Shown here: one piece after another, positions 1 through 5,686 of the stretch
Position numbering within the stretch: position 1 is the stretch's first letter
Layout: each line of letters begins with the position of its first letter
From: Solirubrobacterales bacterium
Lineage (GTDB): Bacteria; Actinomycetota; Thermoleophilia; Solirubrobacterales; Solirubrobacteraceae
DNA length: 12,831 nt
Reading direction: 5' to 3'
Assembly (NCBI GenBank): GCA_017354065.1
Contig: JAFMRN010000035.1
Span: 1-12,831 of the forward strand
Position numbers and translations under genes: made by a program
Notes under the pieces: model-generated
What the model was told of the DNA's origin: nothing
Seen by the model: the letters and a program-made list of their open reading frames with translations, nothing else
Databases searched by the model: none

Positions 1-280
1 CACCGAGCAGACACGCGTAACCAGCCTGCTCGACGGCGGCAATGCGGGCGCCGGTGCGCAGCCGGATCGGCTCCTGGGCGTCCGCGGCCTCAGCCCCGAC
101 GACCGCAAAGGTCGTTTCGACATCCACGAGCGTGGCGGCCATGGCCAGCGCGTCTGCCCGCCCGCCGCTCGCCGCCGGAAGCGCCACCGGGGTACCCGGG
201 TACGCCATGGCGTGGAGCAGCGCGCGGAAGCTTCGCTGAGCGTGGTCGACGCCGGGGTCGGGAACCGAAAGGATGCTCAC
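1..280 (-). CDS. phnH: PhnH, C-P lyase core subunit (3'-truncated by window edge)
   Basis: N-terminal 93 codons of PhnH, a subunit of the PhnGHIJ carbon-phosphorus lyase core complex that attaches phosphonate to ribose and cleaves the C-P bond in the cytoplasm. The translation begins MSILSVPDPGVDHAQRSFRA and continues with an alanine-rich stretch containing HAMAYPGT, which corresponds to the conserved MARPG-type motif near the PhnH N terminus. The start is the GTG at 278-280, whose last two bases belong to the phnG stop codon (GTGA overlap), so translation is probably coupled to phnG. The gene runs off the left edge with roughly half of the usual length (about 190 residues) visible, so the C-terminal half cannot be judged. 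Identification rests on the N-terminal motif plus the adjacency to phnG, the conserved order in phn operons. Confidence 0.87.
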   Translation of the reverse strand, partial: MSILSVPDPGVDHAQRSFRALLHAMAYPGTPVALPAASGGRADALAMAATLVDVETTFAVVGAEAADAQEPIRLRTGARIAAVEQAGYACLLG

Positions 281-702
281 GGCGCCATCTCCTCAAAGTC
301 GACACGCGTGTCCTGGACCGCGGCCCAGCGCTCGCGCCGCTGCTCACGGCACCACTGGAGCTCGGAGAGCAACTGCGCCTCGACCTCGGCCAAGGCATCC
401 GTCCGGCGGTGGGCGGCATCGAGCAGCGCACCGCACAGCGCACGCCGGCGCTGGTCACCGACCACTGTCGACCAGCCGATCTGTTCCTCAAGCTCGACCT
501 CACAGCGGGTCACGAGCGCCTCACCGACGTTGAAGACAGTGCCCTCCACCGTGTCCCTGACCCGGACCATCGTCAGCGCGGTTTCAGCCGGCGTGCGGAC
601 CAGTACCTCAGCGTCACCGACCGCCTCACGGACGGCCGCCTCCAGTGAGGCCAGCCGTCCGTGTGCGATCAGCTCGTGCAGCTCCGCGGTGGAGAGGCTC
701 AT
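277..702 (-). CDS. phnG: PhnG, C-P lyase core subunit
   Basis: Encodes a 141-residue PhnG, one of the four subunits (G, H, I, J) of the C-P lyase core complex; E. coli PhnG is about 150 residues. The family pattern is visible in the middle of the protein: DTVEGTVFNVGEALVTRCEV is the conserved GE-x-LVT segment, followed by a GDQRRRALCGALLDAAHR helix typical of PhnG. The ATG start at 702 has only a weak Shine-Dalgarno-like sequence upstream, but the N terminus (MSLSTAELHELIAHG) fits the family. The gene lies 67 bp downstream of the MFS gene stop codon and overlaps phnH by 4 nt. A GTCTAGAC operator and a promoter-like block lie directly upstream, so it probably heads its own transcript in addition to possible readthrough from the transporter gene. 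Confidence 0.92.
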   Translation of the reverse strand: MSLSTAELHELIAHGRLASLEAAVREAVGDAEVLVRTPAETALTMVRVRDTVEGTVFNVGEALVTRCEVELEEQIGWSTVVGDQRRRALCGALLDAAHRRTDALAEVEAQLLSELQWCREQRRERWAAVQDTRVDFEEMAP

Positions 703-737
703 CTTGTGTAACCCCGTGTCACGTCACAGAGCTTCGC

Positions 738-768
738 GTTAGACATGCGGAGCGTCACCTGTCTAGAC
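738..768 (-). promoter_or_regulatory. Promoter-operator of the phnGH... operon
   Basis: A perfect palindrome GTCTAGAC (761-768) lies 2 nt beyond the MFS stop codon and about 60 nt upstream of the phnG start. It fits the HutC-subfamily GntR operator pattern GT-N-TA-N-AC. Reading toward phnG, it runs into a block (768 down to 743) that matches 21 of 26 positions in the region upstream of the MFS gene. A possible sigma-70 promoter is TAGACA (760-765, overlapping the operator), a 16-bp spacer and TCTAAC (738-743). A half-site TAGACA at 740-745 on the plus strand forms an inverted repeat with TGTCTA at 760-765. The operator copy is seen directly; its binding by the nearby GntR protein and the promoter hexamers are inferred. 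Confidence 0.65.
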
Positions 769-769
769 G

Positions 770-2206
770 TCAGGCGGCCATCGCGGGAGCGGGCGGAGAG
801 GCGACCGTCTGATCCGCCCCGGACAGCTCACCGGACAGGTCGTCCAGTGACTTGCCGCTGGGCTCGCGCAGCACCAGCGTGCACAGTGCGCCCAGCAGAT
901 AGATGCCACCGGCGATCAGCTCGGTAGCGCCGAGCCCGAGCGAGGACAGCAGCGACGGGAAGATCAGCGCACCCAGATAGGCGCCGACCTTGGCCGAGCC
1001 GGCAGACAGCCCGTGTCCGGTGCCCCGGCCGGCGGTCGCGAAGTACTCCGCCGCCAGGACCATCGTCGTCGCGCCCCACCAGGAACCCGTAAAGGTGGCG
1101 ACGCCGTAGATCACCGCAAAGGGCACGACCTCCTTCGTCACGCCCGGGATCAGACCCAGGAGGCAGAGACAGACGGCGCTGGCCACGAGGCTGGCTAGCT
1201 GCAGGTTGCGCCGGCCCCCGCGATCTATCAGCCGCAGGCCGACCAGCGCCCCCGGCAGACCACAGACGGCGTAGATCAGGAACGTGATGGCCGGCACGGC
1301 GGTCAGGCCCGCATGGGCGGGCTCCAGCGCCTTCAGGATCAGGGGCGCGGACAGGGAGTTGCCGTAGTCGGAGACGTCGGCGAAGAACCAGGCGCCGGCG
1401 GTGCCGATCAGGGCCAGCTGCACGTGGCGTTGGCGCAGGAACGCGAGCGCGCTCATCCGCCCGGTGTTCGCAACCTTGCCGGCGACGTTGATGCTCCCGT
1501 CGCTGAACTTGTTGAGGCTGTTCACCGCACCGTCGCGCTCGCCCTGCACACGGGCGACGTAGCGTGGCGATTCGGGCATCTTGCGGCGCGAGTAGACGAC
1601 GGCCAGCGCGGGCAGCGCACCAAGTCCCAACAGCAGGCGCCAGACCAGGTTGTGATCTACACCGGCACCGATCAGCACGACAGCTACCAGCGGGCCGGCA
1701 AGCTGACCGAGCGTGTAGCCGAGGAACATCAACGCGACCTGCTGGCCGCGGCTCTTGCGGTTCGCGTACTCGGTCATGATCACCGCGGAGGTCGGGTAAT
1801 CACCGCCGATCCCGATGCCCAGGATGAAACGCGCGATCAGCAGCACCGTGAAGTTCGGGGCAAAGGCGCTGGCCACGGCGCCGACCACCATGATCATCGC
1901 TTCAAGCCCGTAGATGCGCTTGCGGCCGATCATGTCGAGGCCGCGACCGAACACGAACGCGCCGATGAACGCGGCTATCAGCGCCGTGCTGGACAGCAGC
2001 CCGGTCTGACCGCTGTTCAAGTAGAACTGCGGCTTGAGGAAGATCAGCGCCATGGCGATGACATTCAGGTCGTAGCCGTCGGTGAAAAAGCCCATCCCTG
2101 CGGTTACTGCTGCCTTCACGTGCATGAGCCCAAAGGGCGCTTCATCCAAGGCCTCGCCGAGCGCGTCTGAGCGCGAGCCTTGAGCGGGGTCGATTGCAGT
2201 CTGCAT
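770..2206 (-). CDS. MFS permease of the phosphate:H+ symporter (Pho84-like) type, phosphonate locus
   Basis: A 478-residue major facilitator superfamily permease with about 12 predicted membrane segments. The N-terminal half carries GMGFFTDGYDLNVIAMAL in the first membrane segment, the loop motif GRGLDMIGRKRIYG after the second, and GIGIGGDYPTSAVIMTEYA in the fourth. This GGDYP pattern resembles the PHS (inorganic phosphate:proton symporter, Pho84) group of sugar-porter-like MFS proteins. The start chosen is the ATG at 2206, which has a good ribosome site (AGAAAGG, about 5 nt upstream). An ATG further out at 2341 is rejected because it lies in the promoter-operator region. Position between the regulator and phnG suggests uptake of phosphonate, or phosphate movement linked to phosphonate use; the substrate cannot be read from sequence. 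No phnCDE ABC transporter is visible here. Confidence 0.85.
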   Translation of the reverse strand: MQTAIDPAQGSRSDALGEALDEAPFGLMHVKAAVTAGMGFFTDGYDLNVIAMALIFLKPQFYLNSGQTGLLSSTALIAAFIGAFVFGRGLDMIGRKRIYGLEAMIMVVGAVASAFAPNFTVLLIARFILGIGIGGDYPTSAVIMTEYANRKSRGQQVALMFLGYTLGQLAGPLVAVVLIGAGVDHNLVWRLLLGLGALPALAVVYSRRKMPESPRYVARVQGERDGAVNSLNKFSDGSINVAGKVANTGRMSALAFLRQRHVQLALIGTAGAWFFADVSDYGNSLSAPLILKALEPAHAGLTAVPAITFLIYAVCGLPGALVGLRLIDRGGRRNLQLASLVASAVCLCLLGLIPGVTKEVVPFAVIYGVATFTGSWWGATTMVLAAEYFATAGRGTGHGLSAGSAKVGAYLGALIFPSLLSSLGLGATELIAGGIYLLGALCTLVLREPSGKSLDDLSGELSGADQTVASPPAPAMAA

Positions 2207-2300
2207 TGCCGCCTTTCTCGATTTCAGGTGCCTGGAGGCTGCTGCGCGCAGGCCGCGGCATCCCACCTCGGCCCGAGCGGGGCGACCGAGTGACCGCGGG

Positions 2301-2353
2301 TCGCTACAGCAGAACATGCGCTCCGTCACTTGACTAGACAACTCGTCTAGACG
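2301..2353 (-). promoter_or_regulatory. Tandem operator and promoter of the MFS gene
   Basis: Two operator-like sites lie side by side: a perfect CGTCTAGACG at 2344-2353 and a one-mismatch copy GACTAGAC at 2332-2339, with 13 bp between their starts. Reading toward the MFS gene, the second site is followed by a segment shared with the phnG promoter (AAGTGACGGAGCGCATGT here, AGGTGACGCTCCGCATGT there). A possible promoter is GTGACG (2324-2329), a 17-bp spacer and TAGCGA (2301-2306), giving a leader of about 85-90 nt before the ATG at 2206. I see no known riboswitch or attenuator in that GC-rich leader. Regulation by the adjacent GntR protein is inferred from the match to the HutC-type operator pattern. 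Confidence 0.62.
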
Positions 2354-2384
2354 GGTCGCAGGATGGCCCCAGCCGCTGTAGCCA

Positions 2385-2402
2385 GTGTTACTGCCCTGTT
2401 AC
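2385..2402 (+). promoter_or_regulatory. PHO-box-like 11-bp direct repeat
   Basis: GTGTTAC-TGCC-CTGTTAC is a direct repeat with an 11-bp period inside the less GC-rich divergent intergenic region. The geometry (two 7-mers separated by 4 bp) is that of the E. coli PHO box (CTGTCAT repeated), with 4 of 7 and 5 of 7 matches to each half. The GTTAC core with 11-bp spacing is also compatible with actinobacterial PhoP/RegX3 direct-repeat sites (GTTCAC-like units). A GTTCAC hexamer occurs nearby on the minus strand (2420-2425). Location between two phosphonate transcription units makes phosphate-starvation control plausible, but a match this loose could be chance. Confidence 0.4.
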
Positions 2403-2446
2403 CGAAACGGAATTAGTCAGTGAACATACATTTTCAGTCCCGCCCG

Positions 2447-2490
2447 GTCTAGACAAGTGGAAATGCACCGCCGTGTGGCTGTGGTAGCGT
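2447..2490 (+). promoter_or_regulatory. Operator and promoter of the gntR-phnMN arm
   Basis: A perfect GTCTAGAC palindrome at 2447-2454 is followed by AAGTG, so that GTCTAGACA(A/G)GTG is shared with the phnG promoter. Downstream, TGGTAGCGT (2482-2490) reads as an extended -10 element (TG-N-TAGCGT) with no clear -35. This would place the transcript start near 2497, only a few bases before the GTG at 2501. The operator copy indicates autoregulation of the GntR gene; the promoter call is inferred from motif fit only. Confidence 0.55.
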
Positions 2491-2500
2491 GCTCGCGGCC

Positions 2501-3238
2501 GTGACAGATACGCCCCCATATCTGGCCATCGCCGACGACCTGGCGCGGATCATCGCGCGCTCACGACCGGGCGCAAAACTGCCCTCCGAGTATGAGCTGG
2601 CTCAGACATATGGGCGCAACCGCCAGACGGCCCGAGCCGCCCTCCAGGAGCTGGAGCGCCGCCAGCTTGTCCGCCGCGTGCAGGGACAAGGCACGTTCGT
2701 GGCCAAGCGGATCGAGTTCCGTGTCGGCGGCGGCGCGCCCCCGAGCTGGAGCGAGACGGTACGGCGCGTCGGCGCTGAACCGCGCGTGGAGACCGAGCGG
2801 ATCCGCCGTACAGAGGCTGCGCGCTGGGCCACGGATGAGCTCCAGCTGGAGCCGGGGGCCGAGGTGTATGTGCTGTCGCGGCGGCGCTACGTCAATGACG
2901 AGCCGGCCGGCTGGGCGGAGACGCAGATAGTCGCCGATCTGGCCGACGGCCTGGACACGCGGCTCCAGGACGGAGCCTCGCTGTACCGGACACTCGAAGA
3001 CGAGTACGGGCTCCAGCCGATGCGTGGCAGCTACCGGGGGGCGATCGAGCTCGCGCCGACCTGGGTGGCGCGCCGCCTCGGGCTGGTCGCGCGGCCGTGG
3101 ACGATCGAGTTCCGTTCCCGCGCGGACTGTGAGCTGCGCGGCTGCCCGATCGAGGTCACCCGCGGCTGGCTGCGGACCGACGTGTTCCAGCTGGTGGTGG
3201 AGATGAACTGGAACCGCGGTGGAGGGATCGAGCGCTGA
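2501..3238 (+). CDS. phnF: GntR/HutC-family transcriptional regulator, PhnF-like
   Basis: A 245-residue regulator with the two-domain layout of the HutC/PhnF subfamily. Residues 6-70 form a GntR winged helix-turn-helix, with GAKLPSEYELAQTYGRNRQT and RRVQGQGTFVAKR as its signature segments. Residues from about 85 onward form a UTRA-type ligand-binding domain (EVYVLSRRRYVNDEPAGWAE, then a LYRTLEDEYGLQPMRG segment). An upstream GTG at 2489 would add four residues, but it falls inside the probable -10 element. GTG 2501 with a nearly leaderless mRNA is therefore preferred; neither GTG has a Shine-Dalgarno sequence. It leads the 2H phosphoesterase-phnM-phnN arm and is divergent from the MFS-phnG arm. 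Nearby GTCTAGAC sites match the operator pattern of this subfamily, so it is probably the local repressor, with a phosphonate or a ribosyl intermediate as the possible effector. Confidence 0.87.
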   Translation: MTDTPPYLAIADDLARIIARSRPGAKLPSEYELAQTYGRNRQTARAALQELERRQLVRRVQGQGTFVAKRIEFRVGGGAPPSWSETVRRVGAEPRVETERIRRTEAARWATDELQLEPGAEVYVLSRRRYVNDEPAGWAETQIVADLADGLDTRLQDGASLYRTLEDEYGLQPMRGSYRGAIELAPTWVARRLGLVARPWTIEFRSRADCELRGCPIEVTRGWLRTDVFQLVVEMNWNRGGGIER

Positions 3239-3975
3239 CACGTCGCTACGCGATCTACGCGCTCCCCGGAGCGATCACGCCGGACCCGGTCCGGGAGCTG
3301 GTCGAGCGCTGGCTGGGCCGCAGCGCGGACGGCGCGCCAGTCGACGGCCCGCTGCCGGACGGCTGGACCCGCAGCGAGGTTGATGCGCTTACCGTCAAGG
3401 CCCGGCGCTACGGCTTTCACGCGACGCTGAAGGCGCCGTTCCGGCTGGCGGACCACGCCGACCCGGAGCTGCTGGATGCGCGTGTCGGAGAGCTCGCGCG
3501 CCGGAGCGCGGCGGTCGTAATGCCGAAGCTGGCGCTGCGTGAGCTCGGGGGGTTCTTCGCGCTGATGGCCGGCGCGCCCGCGCCCGAGCTGCAGGCGCTG
3601 GGGGACAGCGTCGTCAGGGAGCTCGATGATCTGCGCCACCCGGTTCCGGACCCGCTGCGCCGCGCACGCCGCAGGCCCGAGCTGATGAGCCAGCGCCAGC
3701 GTGAGCTGCTGGACGCCTGGGACTACCCGTACGTGTTTGAGGAGTTCCGCCCGCACTTCACGCTGACCGACCGGATCGCAGCGGATCAGCAACCGCGCAT
3801 CCGTGAAACGCTGGATCACTACCTGAGCGCCGAGCTCGGGCGTGACCTGCCGATCGACGCGCTGTGCGTGTTCGAGGAACCCGCACCCGAGGCGCGTCTC
3901 CACCTGCGCTCAGTACACCCGTTGAGCCGCGTGAACGCAGCGGACGCGCTGATCACCACGGAGGCTCGCCAATGA
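3235..3975 (+). CDS. DUF1045 2H phosphoesterase of phosphonate operons, CTG start
   Basis: A 246-residue protein of the DUF1045 family found in phosphonate operons, belonging to the 2H phosphoesterase fold. Both catalytic HxT motifs are present: YGFHATLKAPF (H62, T64) and FRPHFTLT (H174, T176). The N terminus reads RRYAIYALPG, typical of the family. No ATG, GTG or TTG exists in frame between the preceding in-frame stop (3130-3132) and 3520, and a start at 3520 would delete the first HxT motif. The CTG at 3235 overlaps the regulator stop (CTGA) and has a strong ribosome site GGAGGG (3221-3226) 8 nt upstream, so it is the likely start. It overlaps phnM by 4 nt (ATGA). Known 2H enzymes act on cyclic or 2'-5' phosphodiesters; a role in opening 5-phosphoribosyl 1,2-cyclic phosphate is inferred. 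Confidence 0.85.
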   Translation: MTRRYAIYALPGAITPDPVRELVERWLGRSADGAPVDGPLPDGWTRSEVDALTVKARRYGFHATLKAPFRLADHADPELLDARVGELARRSAAVVMPKLALRELGGFFALMAGAPAPELQALGDSVVRELDDLRHPVPDPLRRARRRPELMSQRQRELLDAWDYPYVFEEFRPHFTLTDRIAADQQPRIRETLDHYLSAELGRDLPIDALCVFEEPAPEARLHLRSVHPLSRVNAADALITTEARQ

Positions 3976-5138
3976 GTGACGAGCTGGTTCTCAGCAACGC
4001 CCGCGTCGTCCTGCCGGAGGCCGTGATCACCGGAACGGTCGTGCTGCGCGATGGTCTGATCGCGGAGGTCAGCGAGGGAACCGCCGCCACCGGCGAGGAT
4101 CTCCGCGGGGATTATCTGCTGCCCGGCTTTGTCGAGCTGCACACCGACCACCTGGCCTCACACTTCAAGCCACGCCCGGGCACCGAGTGGAACCCCGTGC
4201 CGGCGGTGCTCGCCCACGACACCCAGGTAAGCGGCGCGGGCGTGACGACCGTGTTTGACGCGATCCGGATAGGCCGGATCCCACACCTCGATGACGGCGG
4301 CATCGACATGCCGGAGGCGGCACAGACCCTGGCGGTGGCGATAGAGCACGCCGCCCGGGCTGACATCACCCGCGCGGAGCACTTCATCCATGTGCGCTGT
4401 GAGGTGTGCTCACCGACGGTTCAGGAGGAGCTCGCGAAGCTTGAGAACCTGTCCGCGGTCGCGCTCCTCTCGCTGATGGACCATACGCCCGGGCAACGCC
4501 AGTACGCGGATGTGGAATCGTTCCGCAAGTACCTGCGTGCGGGCGGCGACAGCGCGGCCGCCGACGGGATCACGGAGCGCATGAAGCTCCAGCAGGCCAG
4601 CGCGGCGATGCACTCGGCCAAGAACCGCCAAGCGATAGCGGACTACGCCAACGCGCATCAGATCACGCTCGCAGCCCACGACGACACGACGACCGAGCAC
4701 GTCGAGGAGGCCGCCGCGCTGGGCGTCCAGATCTCCGAGTTCCCGACCACCGCGACCGCCGCCCGCGCCGCGCACGAGCGTGGGCAAACGGTCGTGATGG
4801 GCGCACCGAACATCGTCCGCGGGGGCAGTCACTCCAACAACGTCGCGGCCGCCGAGCTGCTGGAGCTGGGCCTGCTGGACGTGCTGTCCTCGGACTACGT
4901 TCCGGCGAGCCCGCTCCAGGCCATCTTCCAGCTGGCCGAGCAAGACAAGCTGGCGCTTGAGGACGGCGCGGCGCTGGTGGCAGGCAACCCCGCGCGCGCC
5001 GTCGGCCTCACGGACCGCGGCGAGATCGCCGTCGGTCAGCGCGCGGACCTGGTCCGGGTCAACAGCCACCGGCTGCCGGGAGGCCAGCACGTACCCGTGG
5101 TCCGGGCCGTGTACCGCGGCGGCGTACGCGTGTCGTGA
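3972..5138 (+). CDS. phnM: PhnM, ribosyl-phosphonate triphosphate diphosphatase
   Basis: A 388-residue amidohydrolase-superfamily enzyme (E. coli PhnM is about 378). In the C-P lyase pathway PhnM removes pyrophosphate from alpha-D-ribose 1-phosphonate 5-triphosphate before C-P cleavage. The metal-binding HxDH motif is at H57-T-D59-H60 within LPGFVELHTDHLASHFKPRP, nearly the family signature. Later conserved segments include AAHDDTTTEHV, GAPNIVRGGSHSNN and LSSDYVPASPLQA, which carry expected metal and active-site residues. The reading frame extends upstream to 3864, but ATG 3972 is chosen because it overlaps the preceding stop (ATGA) and places the typical N terminus (MSDELVLSNARVVLPE) at the start. 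It overlaps phnN by 4 nt. Confidence 0.95.
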   Translation: MSDELVLSNARVVLPEAVITGTVVLRDGLIAEVSEGTAATGEDLRGDYLLPGFVELHTDHLASHFKPRPGTEWNPVPAVLAHDTQVSGAGVTTVFDAIRIGRIPHLDDGGIDMPEAAQTLAVAIEHAARADITRAEHFIHVRCEVCSPTVQEELAKLENLSAVALLSLMDHTPGQRQYADVESFRKYLRAGGDSAAADGITERMKLQQASAAMHSAKNRQAIADYANAHQITLAAHDDTTTEHVEEAAALGVQISEFPTTATAARAAHERGQTVVMGAPNIVRGGSHSNNVAAAELLELGLLDVLSSDYVPASPLQAIFQLAEQDKLALEDGAALVAGNPARAVGLTDRGEIAVGQRADLVRVNSHRLPGGQHVPVVRAVYRGGVRVS

Positions 5139-5686
5139 GCGAGCCGATCGGACCGGGCGCGTTCATCGCCGTCGTCGGTGCCAGCGGTAGCGGCAAGGAC
5201 GCGCTGCTGTCCTATGCCAGTGCACGCGCCGCCGGACGCGCATGCTTCCCGCGGCGCACGATCACCCGTCCGCTGGGCCAGGGTGAGGATCACGATCCGG
5301 TCGAGCCCGCAGCGTTTCTGGAGGCCCGCAACCGGGGCGAGTTCGCGGTCTGGTGGCAGGCCCACGGCTTGCACTACGGGATCCCGACCACGGTCGACGG
5401 CGAGATCCGCGCCGGCCGGCCCGTCGTCGCCAACGTCTCCCGCGCGGTGCTGGCGCTGCTTGGGGAACGCTACGCGCGGCTGCTTGTGATCCGCGTCACC
5501 GTCACCGAGGCGATCCGTGAAGCGCGGCTGCGCGCCCGCGCGCGGGAAGGCCCGACCGGCATCGCGCAACGGCTGACCCGCGCTGATCCGGCCCCGGGGC
5601 ACCCGGCGGATGCCGAGATCGCCAACGTCGGGACGATCGCCGAAGCCGGCGACCAGCTGCTGAGCATCATCCTCAGCGCGGCTTGA
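5135..5686 (+). CDS. phnN: PhnN, ribose 1,5-bisphosphate phosphokinase
   Basis: A 183-residue P-loop kinase (E. coli PhnN is 185) that converts ribose 1,5-bisphosphate and ATP to PRPP, the last salvage step for the ribosyl part of the C-P lyase pathway. The Walker A motif GASGSGKD is at residues 15-22. The guanylate-kinase-like core follows: RRTITRPLGQGEDHDPV, then FAVWWQAHGLHYGIPTTVD (the W-x-A-x-GL-x-YG pattern of PhnN), then RPVVANVSRAVL. GTG 5135 overlaps the phnM stop (GTGA), implying coupled translation. Its 3' end overlaps the convergent rid gene by 14 bp, leaving no room for an intergenic terminator. No alternative assignment is competitive in this context. Confidence 0.93.
   Translation: MSEPIGPGAFIAVVGASGSGKDALLSYASARAAGRACFPRRTITRPLGQGEDHDPVEPAAFLEARNRGEFAVWWQAHGLHYGIPTTVDGEIRAGRPVVANVSRAVLALLGERYARLLVIRVTVTEAIREARLRARAREGPTGIAQRLTRADPAPGHPADAEIANVGTIAEAGDQLLSIILSAA

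Larger units (their letters stand above)
2207..2500. other. Divergent intergenic control region of the phosphonate locus
   Basis: About 290 bp between the MFS gene and the GntR gene, the only long non-coding stretch in the window and visibly less GC-rich around 2400-2440. It holds three of the four GTCTAGAC-type sites, two outward promoters and the PHO-box-like repeat listed separately. The 2207-2300 part is the GC-rich leader of the MFS transcript; I see no RNA gene, known riboswitch or convincing terminator in it. An ATG-led reading frame covers part of it (from 2341 on the minus strand), but its translation has no membrane or MFS-like features and it spans the operators, so I do not call it coding. 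Confidence 0.7.

Noticed and set aside
1313..2170. Long plus-strand open frame (285 codons) opposite the MFS gene
   Set aside because: It is antisense to a clear permease, is rich in Gln/Arg/Asp as expected for a shadow frame of high-GC coding DNA, and has no recognisable domain.
2207..2341. N-terminal extension of the MFS protein to the ATG at 2341
   Set aside because: It would start inside the operator region, adds 45 residues unlike MFS N termini, and lacks the ribosome site seen at 2206.
3031..3903. Minus-strand open frame of 290 codons across the gntR/2H junction
   Set aside because: It covers the opposite strand of two supported genes and only arises from high GC; no motifs.
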